A DNA stretch of 64,000 nucleotides from an uncultured Selenomonadaceae bacterium (GTDB lineage Bacteria > Bacillota > Negativicutes > Selenomonadales > Selenomonadaceae): contig CAJOGX010000003.1 in NCBI GenBank assembly GCA_905234175.1, positions 1 through 64,000 on the forward strand, read 5' to 3'. Each line of letters starts with the position of its first letter. Position 1 is the first letter of the stretch. Positions 9,241 to 17,091 of this stretch are shown here, one piece after another. The position numbers and the translations under genes were made by a program. The notes beneath the pieces were generated by a model, which saw only the letters and a program-made list of their open reading frames with translations, was not told the DNA's origin and made no database searches.

Positions 9241-10338
9241 ATGGCTGAATCCGTCAGTTACAAGTGCCCGAACTGCGGCGCGCCGCTGAGTTTTCTTCCT
9301 GGCAAAAAAACCGTCACCTGCGAATACTGCGGCACGGAATTTGAAGTCGCCGCTATCGAGGAAATGTTCGCCGGTAAGCTTGAACTCGCCGCTCGGACTG
9401 AGGAGGCGCAAAATTCCAGCTGGGACATCGCCGGCGCCGGTGAAAACTGGACGCCCGCCGAAGTTTCCAACCTCAAAGCGCTTACCTGCTCAAGCTGCGG
9501 CGCGGAACTCGTCTGCGACGAAAATACAATGGCGACCGAGTGCGTTTACTGCGGCAACCCGACCATGATTCCCAAGCGCTTCGACGGCAAACTCAAGCCC
9601 GATTACGTTATCCCGTTCAAAAAAACCAAGGCGGACGCCGTTGCCGCGCTCAAAAAGTTTTACGAGGGTCACTACCTCCTTCCCGACAATTTCACCGCCA
9701 ACAACCGCGTCGAGGCGATTCAGCCAATGTACGTGCCTTTCTGGCTCTTCGATTCCTCAGTCAATGCGCACGCCGAGTTTAAAGCCGCGCGCCGCCGCCG
9801 CTACGATTCCGGCAACATGATCGTTACTGAAACGCAGGTTTACAACTGCCAGCGCGCCGCCAGAATGAGCTTCGAGAAAATTCCCGCTGACGGCTCCAAA
9901 AAAATGAACGACGCTTACATGGAAAGTATCGAGCCCTTCAACTACGCCGAGCTCGTGCCGTTCAGTACCGCTTACCTTACCGGCTACCTCGCTGACAAGT
10001 ACGACGTGGCCGCTGAAACCTGCGCGCCGCGCGCCGATAAACGCGTGGAAAACAGCGCTATCGACGTGCTCCAAAGTACCGTCAAAAATTTCGACACCGT
10101 TGAAATGCAAAACGCCGCCGTCGTCAAGGAAGTCGGCAAGGTCATTTACGCGCTTGTCCCCGTCTGGATTCTCACTACGCGCTACGAGGACAAGCCCTAT
10201 ACTTTCATGATGAACGGGCAGACCGGCAAAGTCGTCGGCAGCCTGCCCTACGACAGCGGCAAGGCGTTCCGCTACACCGCGCTGGCGTCGATTGCGTCCA
10301 TGCCCGTTATTTATTTCGTTGCGAGACTTTTTCTGTGA
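9241..10338 (+). CDS. TFIIB-type zinc-ribbon membrane protein (YdjG-like)
   Basis: A 365-residue protein with two zinc-binding units at the N-terminus: CPNC and CEYC (about residues 9-30), and CSSC and CVYC (about 84-110). A large cytoplasmic domain follows. The last 20 residues form one hydrophobic segment, so it is probably a tail-anchored membrane protein. A GGAGG site precedes the ATG. The middle region, with MYVPFWLFD and ALVPVWILTTRY, is typical of the zinc-ribbon proteins sometimes misnamed primosomal protein N-prime. The order SPFH, zinc ribbon, TPM corresponds to ydjI, ydjG, ydjH, so the three products likely form one membrane complex. Confidence 0.8.
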   Translation: MAESVSYKCPNCGAPLSFLPGKKTVTCEYCGTEFEVAAIEEMFAGKLELAARTEEAQNSSWDIAGAGENWTPAEVSNLKALTCSSCGAELVCDENTMATECVYCGNPTMIPKRFDGKLKPDYVIPFKKTKADAVAALKKFYEGHYLLPDNFTANNRVEAIQPMYVPFWLFDSSVNAHAEFKAARRRRYDSGNMIVTETQVYNCQRAARMSFEKIPADGSKKMNDAYMESIEPFNYAELVPFSTAYLTGYLADKYDVAAETCAPRADKRVENSAIDVLQSTVKNFDTVEMQNAAVVKEVGKVIYALVPVWILTTRYEDKPYTFMMNGQTGKVVGSLPYDSGKAFRYTALASIASMPVIYFVARLFL

Positions 10339-10350
10339 GGAGGCGCGCCC

Positions 10351-11127
10351 GTGATTAAAAAATTCTGCGCGATTCTTATTTTTATCTTCGCCGCAAGCTT
10401 CGGAACTTCAAACGCCGCGCCTTCCAATGAAAAAATTCTCGACGCGCCAGTTTTCGACAACACCGGTTCGCTCAGCGCCGCCGAAATTAAAAATCTTACC
10501 GAGAAAATCCGCGCGATTGAGCAGAAACACGGCGTCAAAATCGGCGTCGAATTTCTCAACACGATTGGCAACGCCAGCATTGACACAGCCGCGCGCTCAT
10601 TGCTCGAACAGCACTACAGCGGCGCGCAAAACGGCGGGATTATTTTCCTCGTCGACATGGGAGGGCGCAACTGGTATATCGCAACTGATTCTCGCATGAG
10701 AAATTTCATTCCGAACGTCAGCGACATAACCGGCGGCGTCGAACAAAATCTCCGCAGCGGCGATTATTTTGGCGCGTGCTCAAGCTACATTGACGCCGTC
10801 GACAAAAGTTTGACCTACTACGCGCAAAATGGCTCGGCTTATGACCCCAACGCTGGCTTCAGTCCTCTGGCGGCGGTTGTCGCGGTTATCGGCGGGCTCT
10901 GTTTCGGAATGGCGGTTCGTTCGTGGCTTATCGGCTCGATGACAAACGTCCGGCACGCGGCGGCGGCTATGGACTACCTCAAGCGCGAAACTGTCAAGTT
11001 CCAAATCCAGCGCGATACGTACCTTTTCACGAACGTCGAGCGCAGACCTAAACCCAGCGGCGGTGGCGGTGGTCACGGAGGCGGTGGACGTGGCGGAAGT
11101 GGCGGCGGTGCAGGAGGTAGTTTCTAA
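10351..11127 (+). CDS. TPM-domain membrane protein (YdjH/YgcG-like)
   Basis: A 258-residue exported membrane protein. It has a signal peptide in the first 22 residues (hydrophobic core, then SNA). A TPM domain spans about 32-150, with VFDNTGSLS at its start and an NGGIIFLVD strand. One membrane helix lies near residues 172-195. The tail is Gly-rich with a few His and Arg and ends in GGSF, the usual end of this family. The start is GTG behind GGAGGCG. Its stop overlaps the start of the Rpn gene (TAATG). TPM domains are usually extracytoplasmic and linked to photosystem repair in plants, and in bacteria to envelope stress. Confidence 0.85.
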   Translation: MIKKFCAILIFIFAASFGTSNAAPSNEKILDAPVFDNTGSLSAAEIKNLTEKIRAIEQKHGVKIGVEFLNTIGNASIDTAARSLLEQHYSGAQNGGIIFLVDMGGRNWYIATDSRMRNFIPNVSDITGGVEQNLRSGDYFGACSSYIDAVDKSLTYYAQNGSAYDPNAGFSPLAAVVAVIGGLCFGMAVRSWLIGSMTNVRHAAAAMDYLKRETVKFQIQRDTYLFTNVERRPKPSGGGGGHGGGGRGGSGGGAGGSF

Positions 11128-11957
11128 TGCTGATTGACGAAAAATATCTTGAGCAAAAGTGGCAATCGCTCACAATACAGGACAATTTTATTTTCAGCCG
11201 CGTTATGGAGGAAAATCCAGATTTGTGCCGGCAGATGATTGAAATGATTCTGAACGTGAAAATTCTCAGACTGGATTATCCTGAGCGCGAAAAAACTATC
11301 GAGAGCCGACTTGACAGCAAGGGCATTCGCCTTGACGTTTACGTTGAGGACGAAGGCGGCGAGCGCTCCTTTGATTTGGAAATGCAAATCTGCGACAGCG
11401 CTTACCTCGCGAAAAGGATTCGCTACTACCAGGGCTTGATTGACGTGGACAGACTCAAGCGCGGGCAGCACTACGGCAAACTGAATGAGTCGTATATAAT
11501 TTTTATCTGCCCGTTCGACCATTTCCGCAGGGGGCGGCACATGTACACTTTTCGCAAACACTGCTCGCAGGATCCGACGATTCTCCTCGGCGACGGCACC
11601 GTCAAAGTTTTTCTGAATACCAAAGGCACGCTCGACGACGTAAGCGCCGAAATTAAAAATCTGCTCGAATACATAGACAAAAATATCGTCGCCGACGAGT
11701 TCGTGGAAAAGTTGAACACAGCCGTCCGTGACGTAAAATCTATGAGGAAAGCGAGGCTGGATTACATGACGCTTGAAATGTATGTTATGGAACGCGAAAT
11801 GAAAAGCGAAGAACGCGGCTTCAAACAGGGAATTGAACAGGGAATTGAACAAGTCGCGCTGAAAATGCTTCGCAAAGGGAAATCTCTCGACGAAATCAGC
11901 GACCTTACCGAAGTTCCGATTAAAAGGCTCAAAGAGCTTGCGGAAAATCCTGACTGA
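11127..11957 (+). CDS. Rpn family PD-(D/E)XK nuclease / putative transposase
   Basis: A 276-residue protein of the Rpn/PD-(D/E)XK transposase family. The nuclease core shows RLDVYVED (Asp), then FDLEMQ, the ExQ form of the catalytic pair. The family is known for recombination-promoting DNA cleavage, not for true transposition. The C-terminus has the duplicated GIEQGIEQ stretch and a helical KSLDEISDLTEVPIKRL tail, both very typical. The GGAGG ribosome site lies inside the end of the TPM gene, so translation is coupled. No terminal inverted repeats or target duplications were seen around it, so I treat it as a resident gene. Confidence 0.85.
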   Translation: MLIDEKYLEQKWQSLTIQDNFIFSRVMEENPDLCRQMIEMILNVKILRLDYPEREKTIESRLDSKGIRLDVYVEDEGGERSFDLEMQICDSAYLAKRIRYYQGLIDVDRLKRGQHYGKLNESYIIFICPFDHFRRGRHMYTFRKHCSQDPTILLGDGTVKVFLNTKGTLDDVSAEIKNLLEYIDKNIVADEFVEKLNTAVRDVKSMRKARLDYMTLEMYVMEREMKSEERGFKQGIEQGIEQVALKMLRKGKSLDEISDLTEVPIKRLKELAENPD

Positions 11958-11973
11958 AGCGAGGCTAAATTTT

Positions 11974-12906
11974 ATGCACCGCAGAAAATTTTTATCGTTG
12001 CTGGCGGCTGGATTTTTCACGGCAGTTTTTACCGGCTGCGGCGAAACTTCCAAAGCTGGCACTATAACTAAAGTGGACGGTGGAAATTTTTCATTGGAAG
12101 ATTTTAAATTGAACAGCGGCTACAAAATGCCACGGCTCGGACTTGGTACGTGGACGCTCGACGACGCTCAGGCTGAAGCTTGCGTTTACCACGCGCTGAA
12201 AGTTGGTTACCGGCTAATTGATACCGCGCGCTATTACGGCAACGAAAAAGGCGTCGGTGCTGGCGTCCGCAAAGCCATAGCCGACGGAATTGCCGCGCGC
12301 GAAGAAATTTTCGTCACCAGCAAAATCATGCCTGGCAATTACAACCGCCCCGACAGCGCTATTGACAGCTCGCTCGCCGCGCTGGATATTGGCTACGTCG
12401 ATTTGATGCTGATTCACCAGCCTGGCTCGAATGATGAAAATGTTTACAAGGCGCTGGAACGCGGCGTCAGCGCTGGCAAAATCCGTTCGATTGGAATTTC
12501 AAACTACTACACGCCGCGCGACTTCGACCGAATCAGAAATATCGCCGAGATTGTTCCCGCCGTCGTGCAGAACGAAAATCATCCGCTCTACCAAAATAAT
12601 TCCCTGCGCGACTACGTGAAAAAGTTCGGCGCCGTCGTAGAATCCTGGTACCCTTTCGGCGGGCGCGGCAACACGCAGAAAATTTTGGGCGACGCTACTA
12701 TAACTAAAATTTCTACTGAGCACGGAAAAACTCCGGCGCAAATCGTCATTCGCTGGCACCTGCAGGAAGGTTACGCCGTAATTCCAGGCTCGAAAAATCC
12801 CGCGCACATTTCCGAGAACTTCGACGTTTTCGATTTTGAACTTTCGCAGGAAGATATGCAGAAAATCCGCGCGCTGAACAGGAACCGGCGCTTTGAAAAC
12901 TGGTGA
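11974..12906 (+). CDS. Exported aldo/keto reductase (Tat-like lipoprotein)
   Basis: A 310-residue NAD(P)H-dependent reductase with the AKR barrel. The catalytic tetrad is seen as Asp and Tyr in LIDTARYYG, Lys in VTSKIMPG and His in LMLIHQPG. SIGISNY and GVTPAQ-like segments follow. It is unusual in being exported. After a HRRKFLSL start (a twin-arginine motif), a hydrophobic core ends in FTGC, a lipobox, so it is probably carried folded by Tat and lipidated. I chose the ATG at 11974 because GAGG lies 9 bases upstream; a longer in-frame start at 11938 would put extra residues before the signal. The substrate is unknown. Confidence 0.8.
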   Translation: MHRRKFLSLLAAGFFTAVFTGCGETSKAGTITKVDGGNFSLEDFKLNSGYKMPRLGLGTWTLDDAQAEACVYHALKVGYRLIDTARYYGNEKGVGAGVRKAIADGIAAREEIFVTSKIMPGNYNRPDSAIDSSLAALDIGYVDLMLIHQPGSNDENVYKALERGVSAGKIRSIGISNYYTPRDFDRIRNIAEIVPAVVQNENHPLYQNNSLRDYVKKFGAVVESWYPFGGRGNTQKILGDATITKISTEHGKTPAQIVIRWHLQEGYAVIPGSKNPAHISENFDVFDFELSQEDMQKIRALNRNRRFENW

Positions 12907-12909
12907 GCT

Positions 12910-13554
12910 ATGGCGGAAATAAAACTCAAAAATAAAGCCGTCAACTTCGACCGGCTGAAAAATTTCGGCTTTGTCGACGGGCGGTACGAAAAAAATATTT
13001 GCGGCGACCAGTTCAAACTGACGCTGACCGTCGCGCAGGACGGCAGGATTTTTTCCAGCGTCACCGACAATCTTTCCGGCGAAGAATACGTTCTGCACCT
13101 CGTGGAAAATTCCGTCGGCAGTTACGTCGGCGCCGTTCGCGCGGATTATGACGCCGTGGTTTCAGATTTTATCGAGGCGTGTTGCGAATCGAATATTTTC
13201 CGTGGCGAGCTGACGCGGCGGCTGATTGAATACGTACGCGAAACTTACGGCGGCGAGCTGGAATTTCTGTGGGAAAATTTGCCGGACGCAGCGATTTGGC
13301 GGCGCAACGACACGCAGAAATGGTACGGCGTGCTCATGGTTATTCCTGAACGCAAACTCGGAATTGACTCGGAAAAAATTGTCGACGTGGTAAATCTGCG
13401 CGGCGACGCGGTTGCGCTGGCGGACGGCGTGAAAATTTTTCCTGGCTGGCACATGAATAAAAAAAGCTGGATAACGCTCAAGCTTGACGGCTCGGCGGAG
13501 TTCGAGGAAATTTGCCGCTGTTTAGACGAAAGTTTCAGCCGCGCCGTAAAATAA
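12910..13554 (+). CDS. MmcQ/YjbR family protein
   Basis: A 214-residue protein ending in the YjbR (CyaY-like) fold. Typical segments are YGGELEFLWENLPDAAIWR, DTQKWYGVLM and PGWHMNKKSWITL, the last being the family hallmark. The function is not firmly known; the fold resembles a DNA-binding double-wing. The first 90 residues, before the YjbR part, are extra and look beta-rich. It starts 3 bases after the reductase gene stop and so belongs to the same transcript. Confidence 0.75.
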   Translation: MAEIKLKNKAVNFDRLKNFGFVDGRYEKNICGDQFKLTLTVAQDGRIFSSVTDNLSGEEYVLHLVENSVGSYVGAVRADYDAVVSDFIEACCESNIFRGELTRRLIEYVRETYGGELEFLWENLPDAAIWRRNDTQKWYGVLMVIPERKLGIDSEKIVDVVNLRGDAVALADGVKIFPGWHMNKKSWITLKLDGSAEFEEICRCLDESFSRAVK

Positions 13555-13572
13555 ATTTTTAGGAGACCGCCA

Positions 13573-14250
13573 ATGAAAAAAGTCAAAATCGTAGCCGCGC
13601 TGCTGATCGTGGCGCTGTTCGCCGTCGTGCACCTTATCGCGCCGGAATTTCTGCCAGAAATTTTCGCGCTGCTAAAACGCGGCGACATCGTAGAAACGGC
13701 GGAGTACATCAAAAGTTACGGCTCACTGGCGGTTGTGTTCAGTTTTCTTTTGACGCTCTTCGTGAACGCGCTGGGCTTCCCGCCGGCGATAATTTTTTCC
13801 ACGGCGAACACGCTGATTTTCGGGATTTTCTGGGGCATCGTCATTTCGGTTGCGGCGGAAACAGTCGGCGTCACGATAAGCTTTCTGTTGTTCAGATTTT
13901 TCTTCCGCGACCTCGCCGAGAAAACTATCGCTAAGAGCAAATTCCTCAGTTCGATTGACAAGTACAGCTCGAAAAAAGGTTTCATCGTCATGCTGATTGC
14001 GCGAATGGTGCCGTACCTGCCGAGCGGCCTTCTGAACGCGGTGGGCGCGCTGAGTTCGCTTAGCCTGCGCGATTATTTTCTGGCGTCACTGATTGGAAAA
14101 TTCCCGTCGACCGGCATTGAAGCGATAATCGGGCACGACGCAATTACGCAGCAGGAAGACCCGACGCGCATAATCGTCACGATAATTTTTGCGGTTGTGC
14201 TGATTGTCGGCGCGCTGTGGTACGAAAGAAAGCACGTGCACCGCTCATGA
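13573..14250 (+). CDS. TVP38/TMEM64 (VTT/DedA-like) membrane protein
   Basis: A 225-residue integral membrane protein with a signal-anchor helix at residues 5-23 and several further helices. The VTT-domain signature is present: NALGFPPAIIFSTANTLIFG, then FGIFWG and ETVGVTISFLLFRFF, followed by RMVPYLPSGLLN and IGKFPSTGIEA. The family is thought to move or scramble lipids or carriers across membranes. AGGAG precedes the ATG. Its TGA overlaps the next start as ATGA, coupling it to the phosphoesterase. Confidence 0.85.
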   Translation: MKKVKIVAALLIVALFAVVHLIAPEFLPEIFALLKRGDIVETAEYIKSYGSLAVVFSFLLTLFVNALGFPPAIIFSTANTLIFGIFWGIVISVAAETVGVTISFLLFRFFFRDLAEKTIAKSKFLSSIDKYSSKKGFIVMLIARMVPYLPSGLLNAVGALSSLSLRDYFLASLIGKFPSTGIEAIIGHDAITQQEDPTRIIVTIIFAVVLIVGALWYERKHVHRS

Positions 14251-15407
14251 ACTTCCTGGCAAAAATTTTCGCGCTGTTCAAGGCTAAGCCGGAAACTCAC
14301 GCGCCGCAGGACGGTTACAGCGCATTGACGGCGGCTAAATTTTTCCGGCAGATTGTCACGGCGGATTCTCGAACTTCGCGAACGGTTATGTGGAACTCCG
14401 ACGCGCCGCTGGAAAATGTCAAACTGGAATACAGAATGGTCGGCGAGGACGCGGCGCATTTTGCTGACGTTGCCGCCGATTTTTTTCGCGGGAATTTCAT
14501 TTACAGTTGCGCGCTGGAAAGTCTCAAGCCGGAAAGTTTGTATCAGTACCGCCTTGTTGTCGGCGAGGCGGCCAGCGACTGGCGGAATTTGCGTACGGCG
14601 GGCGACGGCGAATTTGAAATGCTGGTCTTCAGCGACAGCCAGAGCTTTGACTACAAGACGTGGCACCGAACGGCTGAAACGGCGCATAGAAATTATCCTG
14701 ACGCTGAAATTTTCGCGGTGAACGGCGACTTCACGGACAACGGGCAGGATTTTTTGCAGTGGCGCGAGTGGTACGCGGAGGCGGAAAATCTCCTGCGCGA
14801 CAGGATTTTGGTGCCGGTCATGGGGAATCACGAGTGCTACGACGAGAACTGGGGTATTTGCCAGCCGAGCGGCTATCTGAAAAATTTCGCGCTGCCGTCG
14901 AACGACATCAGAGACTTCGGCGGGTATTTTTATGCGTTTGACTACGGCGCGGCGCACTTTTTCGTTTTGAACACGCAGCTGAACGAGCTGAGCAGTTTCA
15001 AAGCCAGCCTTGACGAGTTGCAGGAGTACTGGTTTCGCTGGAACGCCGCCACTAACCGGCCGTGGCGAATCGTTTTCATGCACAAATCGGTTTACAATCG
15101 TTCGCTGAGCGGCTTCGTCGAAGAGGCGGAAAATTATTTCATGCGGCTGTTTGACGAGCTGGAAATTGATTTGGTGCTGACGGGGCACCTGCACACGTAC
15201 AAAAACGCTGGGAAATTTTTTGCGCAAAAAAAATCCGAGCGCGGCACGCATTACGTTTTATGCGGGCGTTCGGGTGACCACAAATATAATCGCGAGCCGG
15301 AATCTTACCTCGCGCTGAAAGTTCGCGCGGACTCGATTTTGATAACCTGTCGCGCGGCTAACGGCAAAATTTTAGACCAGTTCGCGCTGAAAAAATTCAA
15401 TCGTTAG
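14247..15407 (+). CDS. Metallophosphoesterase, purple acid phosphatase-like
   Basis: A 386-residue calcineurin-type phosphoesterase. A beta-sandwich domain like that of purple acid phosphatases covers residues 35-118. The metal motifs are D130-S-Q132, GD161, GNHE at about 193-196, and GHLHTY near the end. Use of Gln in the first motif instead of His is common in this subgroup. I chose the ATG at 14247, overlapping the previous stop; a frame start at 14217 has no ribosome site. No clear signal peptide is present, so it may be cytosolic. It is the last gene of the plus-strand run and overlaps the next gene tail to tail by 11 bases. Confidence 0.8.
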   Translation: MNFLAKIFALFKAKPETHAPQDGYSALTAAKFFRQIVTADSRTSRTVMWNSDAPLENVKLEYRMVGEDAAHFADVAADFFRGNFIYSCALESLKPESLYQYRLVVGEAASDWRNLRTAGDGEFEMLVFSDSQSFDYKTWHRTAETAHRNYPDAEIFAVNGDFTDNGQDFLQWREWYAEAENLLRDRILVPVMGNHECYDENWGICQPSGYLKNFALPSNDIRDFGGYFYAFDYGAAHFFVLNTQLNELSSFKASLDELQEYWFRWNAATNRPWRIVFMHKSVYNRSLSGFVEEAENYFMRLFDELEIDLVLTGHLHTYKNAGKFFAQKKSERGTHYVLCGRSGDHKYNREPESYLALKVRADSILITCRAANGKILDQFALKKFNR

Positions 15408-16008
15408 TTTCGTTATCGTCAGCGTCGTCGCCAGGGAGCGGCAGTTTGTACAGCGGGAAATCTTCGGGCTTGAGCCTGGAATCTTTAGCGCTGAGCTTAC
15501 CGCGCGAGCGGCGAATCATCCAGTCGTTGTTCTGCTTCGCCCAAATGAGAATTTCGCGGTAGAATTTGCAGGCGACCTCGGTGCCGGTGAAGTCGGAGAG
15601 CTTGACGGGCTTGCCGGAAGTGTCGCTGTCGAGCTCGGTGAAAGTGTTGTCGATGTCGGCGCGGCGCGTAACCTGCACGGTATTGTTTTTCAAATCGAAC
15701 TGGAGATAATCCGCGCGGCCGGCGAGAATGTTGTAACCGCGCGTGGATTTATTGTTCCAGCGGCGTTTCTGCACCACGTCCTTAATCTGAACTTCGTCGT
15801 AAGTGCAAATCGTGGGGACAACCAGCGTGTTCAAATCGAGCGTGCCGTCGAGCTTGACCTTGTAGCCGCACACCTGATAGTTGAAATAGTAATTGCCGCG
15901 CGGCGTCGACTGAACCCATTTGTAAACTTCGTCGGGAACTTTTACCGGCGCCGCCAAAGCCACGGCGGGGAAAATTATCAGCAGCAGCGCGATTAAAAAT
16001 TTTTTCAT
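15397..16008 (-). CDS. Secreted hypothetical protein
   Basis: A 203-residue protein I do not recognise. Residues 1-20 are a classic signal peptide (MKKFLIALLL, then LAA). The mature part looks beta-rich and begins with KVPDEVYKWVQSTPRGNYYFNYQ. It contains GYNILAGRADYLQFDL and ends in an acidic tail. There are two cysteines and no known motif. I chose the ATG at 16008 because GAGGTAA lies 8 bases upstream; the longer frame to 16098 runs into metA. It follows metA by 10 bases, so it may share its transcript. Confidence 0.7.
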   Translation of the reverse strand: MKKFLIALLLIIFPAVALAAPVKVPDEVYKWVQSTPRGNYYFNYQVCGYKVKLDGTLDLNTLVVPTICTYDEVQIKDVVQKRRWNNKSTRGYNILAGRADYLQFDLKNNTVQVTRRADIDNTFTELDSDTSGKPVKLSDFTGTEVACKFYREILIWAKQNNDWMIRRSRGKLSAKDSRLKPEDFPLYKLPLPGDDADDNETND

Positions 16009-16018
16009 TGGCGTTACC

Positions 16019-16936
16019 TCAACCGATAGAATCAATTTCGTAGGGCGTTTCCTGATACACGTAATAGTTGAGCCAGTTGGCGAAAAGCAAATGCGCAACG
16101 CTCCGCCAGCGGACGACGGGCTCCAGCGCAGGATTATCGTCTGGGAAATAATTTTGCGGCACGTGCGGATTCAAACCGGCGCGCAAATCCCGCTCGTATT
16201 CATTTTTCAGAGTGTAAGGATCGTACTCGGCGTGCCCCGTTATGAAAAACTGGCGCCGCTCAAGATTCGCAACGATGTAAACGCCAACGTCGTTGGACTC
16301 AGCGAGAATTTTCAGCGCGGGAACTTTTTCAATGTCAGCGCGCAGGGTGTCGGTGTTGCGCGAATGCGGCACGAAAAATTCGTCGTCGAAGCCGCGAAAA
16401 AGTTTCTCGAACTTCACGCAAAGCCGGTGCCTGTACACGCCGGAAAATTTTTTGTCCATGATAACTTTAGGTATACCGTAATGGTAATACAATCCCGCCT
16501 GCGCGCCCCAGCAAATGTGGAACGTCGACCAGACATGCGATTTGCTCCACTCCATAATTTCCGTCAGCTCCTGCCAGTACGCAACTTCCTCAAATTCCAG
16601 AAATTCCAGCGGCGCGCCAGTTATAATAAATCCGTCATATTTTTTGTGCCTGACGTCCTTGAACGTGCCGTAAAATTCTGTGAGGTACTCGCTGGGCGTG
16701 TGCGTCGGTTTATAAGTTGCGGTGTAGATAAAGTCAACTTCGACCTGCAGCGGCGTGTTGCCGAGGAGGCGTAGCAGCTGAGTTTCCGTGACAGATTTTA
16801 TCGGCATGAGATTCAGTATCAAAATTTTCAGCGGGCGAATGTCCTGCGAATAGGCGCGGGCGGCGTTCATCACGAAAATGTTTTCGCCTTCCAAAACGTT
16901 CGTCGCCGGCAGATTGTTCGGGATTTTGATTGGCAA
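16019..16936 (-). CDS. metA: Homoserine O-acetyltransferase, MetA type
   Basis: Activates homoserine for methionine synthesis. The 305-residue product has the MetA fold, with catalytic C142 in HICWGAQAG and the His-Glu pair in TGHAEYD. Residue 111 is Glu (GAPLE). In published work on this family Glu at 111 marks use of acetyl-CoA and Gly marks succinyl-CoA, so the likely donor here is acetyl-CoA. The TTG at 16936 gives MPIKIP, the conserved start, with AAAGGA 9 bases upstream; an upstream in-frame TTG would overlap that site. No riboswitch was seen in the 155 bases upstream. Confidence 0.93.
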   Translation of the reverse strand: MPIKIPNNLPATNVLEGENIFVMNAARAYSQDIRPLKILILNLMPIKSVTETQLLRLLGNTPLQVEVDFIYTATYKPTHTPSEYLTEFYGTFKDVRHKKYDGFIITGAPLEFLEFEEVAYWQELTEIMEWSKSHVWSTFHICWGAQAGLYYHYGIPKVIMDKKFSGVYRHRLCVKFEKLFRGFDDEFFVPHSRNTDTLRADIEKVPALKILAESNDVGVYIVANLERRQFFITGHAEYDPYTLKNEYERDLRAGLNPHVPQNYFPDDNPALEPVVRWRSVAHLLFANWLNYYVYQETPYEIDSIG

Positions 16937-17014
16937 TGTTATCAGTCCTTTCGGCAAAAATATTCGGCGGCTGAATTTTTATTCCTGCAGAAAAATTTTA
17001 CGGCGCAGGGGCGA

Positions 17015-17043
17015 TTGACATTGCTGGCGATTGATTTTATAAT
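17015..17043 (+). promoter_or_regulatory. Consensus promoter of the carboxytransferase gene
   Basis: TTGACA at 17015-17020 and TATAAT at 17038-17043 are exactly 17 bases apart, a perfect match to the housekeeping consensus. About 49 bases separate the -10 from the start at 17092, where GGGAGAG serves as the ribosome site. Strong expression is expected. Confidence 0.85.
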
Positions 17044-17091
17044 TTCTGCAGAATAATTTTCGCACAATTTTTTCCAAGGGAGAGTGTAAAG

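Noticed and set aside
11127-11957. Rpn gene as part of an insertion sequence
   Set aside because: No inverted ends or target duplications; the gene is translationally coupled to its neighbour.
16937-17091. Possible SAM riboswitch or T-box before metA
   Set aside because: Neither the conserved core nor a paired terminator was seen on the minus strand.
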